Below, in pieces: positions 1 through 9,300 of a DNA stretch of 64,000 nucleotides. Numbering within the stretch: the first letter of the stretch is position 1; every line of letters starts with the position of its first letter. The notes beneath the pieces are model-generated. The model was not told the DNA's origin. It did not search any database and saw nothing but the letters and a program-made list of their open reading frames with translations. Position numbers and translations under genes: made by a program. The stretch is from Protula sp. h YS-2021 (taxonomy: Eukaryota > Annelida > Polychaeta > Sabellida > Serpulidae). The stretch lies in the NCBI GenBank assembly GCA_949752745.1, contig OX457031.1, forward strand, positions 5,972,849-6,036,848. The letters run 5' to 3'.

Positions 1-1035
1 TTCGTAAAGAGATAGGGTCTGTTTACTCTGGAATGTTACATTTCTCTGAGGAGTTTTGTTTGGACTAAGTGTAACTGCTCGATATATTGTCATTATTTTT
101 CTGATTGTACAGACCAAGGTCTGATGAAAGTGAAATTGTTATTGTTTATGACATAATCCTTGAGGCCATCCCGTCTCCTCTTGATATTTCTGCTTTTGAG
201 AAAGAAAAATATATTCTTAAAAAAATCGTGAAAGCGGATCCTTAGAATAAATAATCTTAGGTATCGCAACATTGATAAGGGCTGCCTTGAAAAAGTGGTT
301 CAAATATACTTTAAATCCATCCCCTCCCTACTCCCACCTACCCCAAGAACCAAGTTATTTATGCGGAGACATTTGAAACAATACTTTTAATGTCACGCAA
401 CGGAAATTCACAAACTCCTTGAAAAAATGCTGGCTACGCCCGATATTCCATATCGTACTGTTTGAGTGACATTGAATTAAAAAAAAAAAGGAATTTTAGG
501 ATCTAGTTACAAAGTTTTTGTTGGCCTTAAATCTTATACACTTTGCATTTCAGAATTTATACGATTGAAAGGAAAGAGAACAACCTTTTATGCTTGTATT
601 GTGTGATAAATTTTGGTTTTCAAAGTGGGGAAGATTAATATAATAGTTTGTAGGCTGGTTCTCACATTTACGCACTATTTTTCACATTTTACATTTTTTT
701 CTGTTGTCTTTGTTAAAATAAGCTGTGTTTGTCGCACGTGTGGTTAGAGTTTTCTAATTTTTGTTTTTGAATTGATGGGCCCAAAAATGCCTCAGTGACT
801 GTCTTTATTATCTTGTTGCTTATATTTTGATCTTAAAACGCTTAAATTTTCTACAACTGTATGGATACATCTTACACATGCGCGCTGTAGTTTTTATTTG
901 GTTAAGGCATGAGGTTCGGATACTCTGCAATATTACATTTTTCTGAAGCTTTTGGTTCAGACTTAGTGTAAATATTGTATAAATTGCCATTGATTTCCTT
1001 ATTGTATGGAGCAAAGTCTTCTTAAATTAAATTAT
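1..1035 (+). repeat. Gene-proximal end of the ~930-bp satellite array (direct orientation)
   Basis: This stretch matches, almost base for base, 47,866-48,899, 52,118-53,153 and 56,371-57,407, always immediately upstream of the poly-C and promoter block. It begins at the satellite landmark CGTAAAGAGATAGGGTCTG, and the array presumably continues left of the window. From about 480 on it is a divergent monomer (about 820-1,030 is especially distinct) that occurs only next to the promoter block and, inverted, at about 20,960-21,230. No gene is supported here. Confidence 0.9.
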
Positions 1036-1058
1036 TTAGGGTGGGTTGCAACCCTGAA

Positions 1059-1073
1059 CCCCCCCCCCCCCCC
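1059..1073 (+). repeat. Poly-C tract, length-variable between copies
   Basis: A run of 15 C follows the motif GGGTTGCAACCCTGAA. The three other copies of this locus carry 13, 14 and 11 C at the same place (near 48,925, 53,177 and 57,431). This is replication slippage after duplication and a usable copy marker. Confidence 0.9.
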
Positions 1074-1089
1074 TTTGTTTCCGCCACTG

Positions 1090-1686
1090 GTGACAGTCAT
1101 TGTTCAGATTTGCTTCCGCATTGCACGTAATTAAAAGTGTGAAGTTGAATTTCTTTTGAAAATGTGTTTGCCTTCTTTGATTGTGGTTCTTGTGCTGCGG
1201 AAGCAGTGATAGAGAGACAGTGCAATGCATGGGGGGATGGTTAATTGACAGCAGCTTATGCGCATGAATATGGATTGAGTGCAAGCAAGTGATGTCAGAC
1301 TTGAATTTGCCAGCCAATCAGCGTCTTTGAAACTCAGAAAATGCTGCATATTCTATGCGACGGGATTAAGTCATTTTAACGCGCGAAAACAAGACCCATC
1401 AAAGTACTTATTTTCTTTATTTCTTTGTGTGTTTTGTTTTACTATTGTTCAGATACAGTGAAATTTTGATCACATAACTGTTTTTAGCTTGAAAGATGAG
1501 CTCTTAAAAGGAGATTTTAGAACTATTTTGGTGTCCGGATGCCGCGTTTTTAATGATGTTAGTGGGCCGGCTAGCGTGGCTTGCATCCTTTGTTCGGCGC
1601 CATCAAGACTGGAAAGACGCAACTTTTTACCAAAATAAGGATAGTTTATTGTGGAAGTGTTGTGTGGATAAAATATCATACTGAAG
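1090..1686 (+). promoter_or_regulatory. Probable promoter and untranslated first exon of YR gene copy A
   Basis: The block holds a good CCAAT box (AGCCAATCAGCG, 1,312-1,323), which fits the NF-Y consensus. Downstream, the sequence CTGAAG|GTAAGT gives a strong splice donor after 1,686. Joining that donor to the acceptor at 3,174 would put A at -3 before the ATG at 3,175, a favourable initiation context, with an in-frame stop (TGA) just upstream. Another acceptor (poly-T then GCAG, ending about 1,750) could define a short ~60-base first intron instead. No TATA box is evident. The transcription start is not determined; exon status is inferred from the splice signals and from conservation of the block in four copies. 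Confidence 0.5.
1312..1323 (+). promoter_or_regulatory. CCAAT box (NF-Y type), copy 1
   Basis: AGCCAATCAGCG matches the established NF-Y consensus core with favourable flanks. It is identical in the three other promoter-block copies at 49,176-49,187, 53,429-53,440 and 57,680-57,691. Confidence 0.6.
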
Positions 1687-2268
1687 GTAAGTAATAAGAG
1701 TGAAAGTGCACTGAATTTGTCTTTCTTTTTTTTTTTTTTTTTTTTTGCAGTAAAAGTGGTATTTTACCTTTGATAATGTTTGCGGTGGAAACTTTTGAAA
1801 TATTTCACTAAATTGAGAACTATCACCGGACTTTTTCCTTTGTTAATGTTGTTAATAACAATTGCGTACACGTTTAAAACAACGCTGTTCAAAGCCGTAT
1901 TTTTTTTTTGCATAAGAGTGACTTTGGAAATGTCGGATTCAGATCTAATTTCTTCTTAAATCCGCAAATTGTTTCTGTAATTTTAATGCTATATGAGCAA
2001 TGAATTATACGGCAAGGTTTTTTATTGTTCTCTTAAGTCCAGGTTCGCTGAGATTAAAATGACACCCCCCAAGAAAAAGTTATCTCCCTCTTATGTGTTG
2101 TATTTCTTCTTTTTCCCAAGCAGCGCAGTTATATCAGTTTTTTTTGTAAAAAGAAAGGGCTAGACTCAGCTTGGAGTTATTTTTGGCAGAGTTTTGGAGG
2201 AAAGTGTCGTGCTATAAGTTAAAAACCCATTGCCCGTTCCGACTATGATTTCTGACCCTTGTGTGTGT

Positions 2269-2419
2269 CAGGGTTCGCTCTGGGTTCTCAGGAAAGTGCG
2301 TAAAAAAAGAAAAGTATGGATAAATTGGGTCCAGAAAGACTCGGTGGGTTCCGAAAAAGTGAATCATTTCGTAAAAAATGCCCAAAAAGTGGACAAAAAC
2401 CCCGTCAACGCAAACCCTG
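2269..2419 (+). mobile_element. MITE-like element, CAGGGTTCGC family, copy 1
   Basis: It starts CAGGGTTCGCTCTGGG and ends CGCAAACCCTG, so the termini are imperfect inverted repeats. The insertion lies in a GT-rich tract, so the target duplication is ambiguous. It is related in inverse orientation to the element at 2,888-3,011. Copies recur at 50,151-50,301, 54,404-54,554 and 58,655-58,805 as part of the larger duplications. A hAT-like origin is possible from the CAGGG terminus but not proven. Confidence 0.65.
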
Positions 2420-2887
2420 GTGTGTGTGTGTTTTTTTTTTTTTGTGTGTGTGATTTCTCTGTGTTTTATATGGCAGGGCGGCGAATGTTGAGCTTAAACC
2501 TCTTTGCTGGACTCGTGTGCAAAGTAGTTTATTGTAATCCTGATTCCATTCAGTCAGATGGCTGTACTATGTTCTTTGTCAATTACTGCAATCAGGACTT
2601 GATTAGGAGTGGTTTGATTATCTTTGTAAATTGTTTAAACCCTTTCTCCTGGGGTCCAATTGGAGCGGATTTTTTTCGCTTACCTATGCATTTTTGGAAT
2701 AATTAAAGAGGGTTGTGTTTTGTTTCAATGTGTGTAAAGTTTATATATTCTTTGAAAGTAGACCTCACGGCTTTCGCATGGAACTGGCATAAACAGGCCA
2801 TATACAGTGGCTGTGTAAGGGTTGCAACTAGTTTTTTCCTTTTTGGAGAGATTTTGATATCACCTCCATTTTTTTTTATATTCTATT

Positions 2888-3011
2888 CAGGGTTCGCGTT
2901 GGCGGGGTTTTTGTTCACTTTTTGGGCATTTTTTAAAAGAAATGACTCTGGACCAAACCGAGTCACTTTCCTTTTTTAATTCACTTTCCTGAGAACCCAG
3001 CGCGAACCCTG
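2888..3011 (-). mobile_element. MITE-like element, CAGGGTTCGC family, inverted copy with 5-bp target duplication
   Basis: This is a 124-bp element with a perfect 11-bp terminal inverted repeat (CAGGGTTCGCG / CGCGAACCCTG). CTATT flanks it directly on both sides (2,883-2,887 and 3,012-3,016). Its reverse complement aligns along its length with 2,269-2,419. It has no coding capacity. It recurs at 59,275-59,398 in gene copy B. Confidence 0.75.
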
Positions 3012-3174
3012 CTATTGTTTGCCAAAAAGGGTTCTTGAACATTTGTTTCATTTTTGGAACGGTGCTTTCTTTTAAACCAGGAATTACTTTTGGGTCTTAA
3101 TTCGCCCTATATATATATGTATCCTTATCACAAACAAAAGTATATTTGTGTGTAAAATATACATTTTCTTTCAG

Positions 3175-3347
3175 ATGCCAAAAAAGAAAGGATTCAAGAG
3201 GCAACCAAAGGCCCACCACATCGAAATAGAGGAATACAAGGTTGGGGACATCATCCTGTTCCAAAGGAAGGCGGTTTGGTGGCCGGTCAAAGTTACAAAA
3301 GCCTCGGGGGGTATCATAACTGTGCAGTACATTGGCTATAAAGAGGG
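3175..3347 (+). CDS. Exon encoding the start and first half of a PWWP-like domain
   Basis: The exon opens directly with ATG after TTTCTTTCAG and ends at a consensus donor (GAGG|GTAAGT), phase 2. It encodes a lysine-rich N-terminus (MPKKKGFKRQPK) followed by VGDIILFQRKAVWWPVKV. The last segment matches the conserved core of PWWP domains, with V-W-W-P in place of P-W-W-P. PWWP domains are Royal-family modules that commonly bind methylated histone H3 lysine 36 and DNA. The aromatic cage cannot be confirmed by eye. Confidence 0.7.
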
Positions 3348-6300
3348 GTAAGTGCACAAGTTTTTATAGCAACTTTCCTATCTATTTCAGATTGTCCTGC
3401 ATGGATTAATGTTGTGCAGTGATGTCATTTTTATTAATTTTGCGTTGTTCTAAATATTTCTTTTCAGCTTCCATGTGTAGGCACTAATTTTTTTTGTCCA
3501 TTCTTTTCCTGCATCGTCTTATTTGTGTGTTTTATACTTTGCCAGTAAGCTCTGCTTTCAATGTAAAGATTGGTGGTGTTTTGATGTGTAATGTTCTTGC
3601 AGGATTTGAAGTGTTAGCTTTGTATATTGTTCATAATGTTTTTTATTAGGGATCTCACTCACGTCGTAACAAAACCCAGACTGGTGAAACCATGTCCAAG
3701 CGATATGGATATCTGTAAGAATATTAGTCAAAGCTAGATCGTTCTTATTAGAGTAACAGTTCATTTGAGATGCATAATGTTTCGAATGTGATGTGTTTTC
3801 CCATTTATTCTAAAGCCCATTTAAGATGCAGTTCGTTTCATTGTTTCTTTTGCCTGAGACGTTTTTGATTGTGTGTAGTTGTATTTTACATTTTTTTCAT
3901 AGTTTATAACCCTTGTAGTGTACAGGAGTGGAGCTTAATGTCTGTTCCCTCTTCTCCGGAAAAATCGTTCTTGACCGATCGTCTGCTCGGGACCTCGGTA
4001 CCATTAGGTACGGAGGTCCCGACGTGGCACTGAGGACCCGACAAGTTTTTCATATCAAATCCCCACCCCCCCCCACCCATCTTTGATTGTGTCTTAAAAT
4101 CGCTGCTTCTTCCTCCCCCGCCCCCTCCTTCCCAAGCCGCGGTGCAGCGCATTTTCTCATACAAGTTATGTTGCCGCCTATGTTACTTTTTTGTGCTCGA
4201 GCGGTGAAGGACCAGGGGTGACGATAAAACTGGAGCTTGATGGAACAATAACAAAAGTGAAGTTGTATTTCTAAAAAAATACGAGTGCTGTCACTGAAAC
4301 CACTCCCTCCACCCCCCCCCCCTGCACTGAGAACCCAGTTCGCTTCCTCAGTGCCACTTCGGGACCTCATCACTGGTGGTACTAAAAATCCCGAGCAGAC
4401 GGTGACCCTGCCTCAGCCCTGGTGTGTTATGTACAGTTTTCTCCCATGCTCGAATCTTTAGATTTACAGTAGATATGCAACGTGTTAAACCCTTGCTTTC
4501 CCTTTGTTTGTAGCCCCTCCCCCTTTTCTTTTTTCTTTAACTTGCAATATCTTTGCATTGTGCGATAAAATATTTTACTTTTTATGTACGAGGTTTTATT
4601 TTTGCATGACCGACCAGTAAATCATTTAAGGTGTAAGGATTCCAAGGACCAATTTTAACTTTTATATTTTGAAATTGTCCTAATTCTTCCTTTATTACAC
4701 AAGAAATATGTATTTTTATGTTGATTTAAAGAGGTTTTTTTTAAATTGAATGTGAAATATAATTTTTAGAATCTGTGTTCGGAAAAAAAAACTTTGACAG
4801 TGTCCGCCTCGAGACTGGAAGATCGTGGGTTCAAACCCCGGTCGGGTCATACCTGAGACTTTAAAATTGGGACTCCTCCTTGCTACCCTGTGAGGCACTC
4901 CACATGTAAGGGTTAGAAGGAGGGCTGGAATGCCCCATTTCAGTATAATGTGGCAGGGGGATCCCGATATGACCATAGCAGTTGAAAGGGATCTAAAGAA
5001 CAATACAATACAAGAATCTGTGTTCGGAAAAAAAACTTTGACAGTCTTCGTCAAATTTCAGTTTCTTTGCCTCCTGTCATTCATTGTGGTCCTTATACCT
5101 TAAATGCGGCAGAGCAATGCCTCAAATCGCAGTAAAAAATGGAGACTTAAGGACATAATGCATATGTTGTTATTGAAAACAACTAGTTGCGCATCTATCT
5201 AATCTAGGTACAATGATTGTTATTTTAAAGACAAGGTGAACAAAAGACCCACCGGCACCTACCGCACGGTATGGGCGCACGCCCGACGCAAGCATGCCTT
5301 GAGGGATCATAGTCACCTCTATGTTGCCCTCGGAGGTGGGTTTTAGATTTCATGTAATGGTGTGCTTAGTTTGTTTCACACTTTTTATCGGTATTAAATT
5401 TATTATATTCAGGGTTCATAGCGATCCTTGAAATCCTGGAAAATCCTGGAATTTTACCTCCAAATGTCCTTGAAAATCTTGGAATTTGACGTCTGGTTTT
5501 CGCTATGAACCCTGTATATTACTTTCTGGTTGAATAATTAATATGACATGTTTGCTGAAGTTCTGGTTTCGAAGAAAAGTAGTATATTTTGACAGTTAAA
5601 TATGTTTACCGGCGAAAAAAGTTCACTTGAAAACTGTAAGATCAGTTTTTTACAGACAAAAACATAAGTTGAAGTTAATTTTTTTTAATCAGAATTGATC
5701 ACGCAAGCAAACGTTGAAACAACTTCAGACAGTGATGTTGTATTCATGGGGGAGGAAATCCCAGAGGTGAAGAAGGAGATAGTCCCCAAGACAGAAAAGG
5801 ATTTTTTTGGCAAGTTTCTGTCATGTACAGTTAAATATTTTGAAAACGCTCAAGACCGTTTTATGTGGATCCTATGAAGATGGAGGAATTTTTTTGTCAA
5901 GTTTCTATCATGTACACTTAAATATTTGGAAATCGCTCAAGACCGTTTTATGTGGACTCTACCAGAAACTTGAGAACTCATCTCCTTTTGACGTGCTTGC
6001 ATTGAAAGTTGAGAGTCACAAAAGTTTAAAACTTGCATTAGAAATGTAATTGTAAGGACTTGTAAGGACTGGAAATAAGTGTCTTCTGTTATTTATTGTA
6101 CATAAACAGGCGAAACTTCACAGACAGGGCGGAAAACACGCGCCAGTAAAACGGTATCCCACGCGTCACCAAGCCCAGTGTCTACTAGTTGTAGTGCAAT
6201 TGAAGTTGCTGCGAAAAGTGCTGAAAGCATACCCCAGGTGCCAGCTATTTCTGCTAGTCAAAGTGCAATTGAAGTTGCTGCGGAAAGTGCTGAAAGCGTA

Positions 6301-9300
6301 CCCCAGGTGCCAGATATTCCTGTTAGTCAAAGTGCAATTGAAGTTGCTGGGGAAAGTGTTGAAAGCGTACACCAGGTGCCAGCTATTCCTGCTAGTCAAA
6401 GTGCAATTGAAGTTGCTGCGGAAAGTGCTGAAAGCGTACCCCAGGTGCCAGATATTCCTGTTAGTCAAAGTGCAATTGAAGTTGCTGCGGAAGGTGTTGA
6501 AAGCGTACACCAGGTGCCAGCTATCCCTGCTAGTCAAAGTGCAATTGAAGTTGCTGCGGAAAGTGTTGAAAGCGTACACCAGGTGCCAGATATTCTTCCT
6601 AGTCAAAGTGCAATTGAAGTTGCTGCAGAAAGTGCTGAAAGCGTACCCGAGGCGCCAGATGTTCCTGCTAGTCAAAGTGCAGTTAGAGTTGCTGCGGAAA
6701 GTGCTGAAAGCGTACCCCTGGCGCCAGATGTTCCTGTTAGTCAAAGTACAACTGAAGTTCCCCCTAGTGCATCTCAACCTGGTGTGCAAAGAAGTAAACC
6801 GAAATGGATACCAGCGTTTAGATTCAGTACAAGCCCAACTGAAGAGGCGCCGATTGCCGCTGCTGTGGAAGACGTGTCAGAATTCAGTGTCATTCACATT
6901 CGAACCGAACCTACACAAGGAAAAGTACTCGCAATAAAAGGAGACCCAGAGAAGAGCGGTGAATATGCAAACACTGCAGAACATCAAACGCGTGCCAGTG
7001 AAGCATCCAGACCCCAAACCGCCTTAAGTGAAGACCTGTTCCAGTCAGAGAGTAAGAACGCATTCAAGTAAATTTTAAGTGACGAAAGTATTGGTATTGC
7101 TTTTGGTGTCAAGTAAAGGTTTTTTTCTATAAAATATGGTGTCTGATTGAGTCTAAATACCAAAATATTATCTCCAAAATATGTTTGGCGAAACCGTATT
7201 TCACTCAAAACATTGATAAAAATACAATTTCTGAATTAAAAACAGTTGGAGTGTAAGCGGTAAAGTAGTGTGACAGTCGAAATCAAACACTAATGACGGT
7301 AGTTAAATTATGTGACCAGTAACGCTTTCTAGATGCGTAAATCAAACTTGTGCACGAGTACAAATTTTTCTGCCTGTTATTCTACAGGTGAAGAAGAGCA
7401 CAAGCCAAGTTTTAAAATAGAAGTCAGGGATTCGGACCTGGCAGGGACTCTACTTGGGGTTGCCAGTGCAGTGAAGCCGGGAGGGGTTCGATTTATCCAT
7501 GGCTCGTCACCAGAAAGTACGTATGAATTGGATTTTTTACCAGCATTTCTTCCTTTGTCTAAAAGGATTTGGGGAATTTAATTGTCATTTTTTTATTCCC
7601 CACAGGGGGAATATATGTGATCGACCGCGGGTCGGTCTGTCGGTCTGTTATCAAGAGCTTGTCAACGCGATAACTTGCTGCAACTGCTGCAAGTATTTTA
7701 CTGAAACTTGGTATGTGGCTTCTGTGGGAACAAACACAGATCGATATTGTAAATGGGCCAGGTTCGTCCAAGGAAAATGGACCAGCTGGACTTAGAAAAT
7801 TTCAGTTCTTGATTGCCTATTGATAGCCGTGTTTAACTGGTGGGTGGGGGGAGGGTTGTGGGGTATGTGTGGGCTATGCACACTGCTCCAGTTAATTTTG
7901 TCATGATTTCTATGTTGTTTTTGTGTTATTTCGGACCCTTATAGGACTGCTTTAACTGGAATTAATGAACTTAATGTTTAAGAAATGTTTATAATCCAGA
8001 TAATTTTTTTGTATGATCAGAGAACGATAAAACTAACACCATTATTTTATTGTTGTCTTGCTTGTAGGTGCTGCAGATATTACATCAGGTAAAAGAAAAG
8101 AAAATGTCGGCGTTTTATTTGAAGTTCCAAAAACAAGTCCACAAGCAGTTACTGGAGGCGCAGCCACCGTCGAAAAGCTTGAAACCGGTGCCACTTCAAC
8201 GAAACCCATGCCTCTCTTCCTTGTTCAGCGTGAGTATTGCTTAAATGTTGCTATTTCAGTTATCTAAAAGTTAGTGCGTCTTGGTTTCATATTCGGGGGA
8301 ATGGTATTCCTACACACGAAGGGTTTACGTTTGTTGTAAATGTGTACTTGGGGTTTTGTGTGTGAGTGCATGGATATTTCCTTAATGTATTTAATGTTCT
8401 TTATTATATGGCTGAAGGTCTGTAATTAAAAAAAAAAAAAAACAACAACAACAAACAACAACTCTCCAGTTTAATGCAGTTCTGTCCACAGAACTGAACA
8501 TTTGGCCATTTTTAACGTCTGGGTATTTTAACTTTCTTGAGAAATTAGTTTCATCAGTAGGAAATGGTGATAGTAACACTATTGAGAGTCGTATTTGCTG
8601 GATAATTGTGCTTCATAGCTGAAAAAAACGATGCATAGTCTATCTCTTTTTAGACCCCAACCTGGTGAACCCGAAGGGGTCTACAGTATTGACCTCTGTC
8701 TCTGTCCGTCCGTCCGTCCGTTCGATCTTTGTACGCGCTATATCTCTGGCACCGTTCAACCGATTTTAATTTCCTTTTGCACACAGAAAGACCAAGTAGT
8801 GGAGCTGTGCGACGAAGCGTTGTTTTTGGATTTCTCGAAAAATTACAAAAAATGCGGAAATTTTGAAATTTTTTTGCGCTTGACACTGATTATTGTGTCC
8901 GGTTTGGGTCTGCGCCTTCGACGATGGCTTATCTAATTTTTTTGTTTTTTCTTTTCTTTTTCTTTTCATCAGAATATGGGGGCGAAGAACTGGTGCAAAT
9001 TGATGAAAGTCGCAAACGTAAACTTGACGCAAGAACACCATGTATAACATCTATAACACGTTTACCAAGTGCAAGTGCAAGTGTTGCTTTCGACGCTGCT
9101 ACCAGTGCTGAAGAATCAGTTCCAAGTACTACTTGGCCATCCCCTATAGGTACAATTGTACAAACCCAAACACTCCACCCTGAAATTTTGACGACACCTG
9201 CCGTTGAGGTGCAATCGATCCAACAAGTAGAATGTGACCCCGGGCAACCACAGCAACTCATAAGTTTAGAGCCACATTTAGAGGACCCCGCTTTTTCTGA

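Larger units (their letters stand above)
1687..3174 (+). other. Probable first intron of YR gene copy A
   Basis: It lies between the donor after 1,686 and the acceptor TTTCTTTCAG ending at 3,174. It holds a long poly-T tract (about 1,727-1,748, much longer than in the other copies), two CAGGGTTCGC elements (2,269-2,419 and 2,888-3,011) and short GT-rich tracts. Open frames here overlap these repeats and are not credible genes. Confidence 0.5.

Noticed and set aside
2230..2979. Plus-strand frames of 158 and 88 codons before the PWWP exon
   Set aside because: They run through MITE and GT-rich sequence inside the probable first intron and differ between copies by length changes.
3904..4373. Gly-rich minus-strand frames
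   Set aside because: They are translations of poly-C runs in the foldback element and change with C-run length between copies.
4820..4870. A tRNA gene
   Set aside because: A B-box-like GGTTCAAACCC is present but no cloverleaf or clear A box; it belongs to a SINE with a target duplication.
6166..6789. Antisense 207-codon frame with regular repeats (and 62,555-63,109)
   Set aside because: Shadow of the 69-bp coding minisatellite. The sense frame is flanked by proper splice sites and joins the YR exon in phase.
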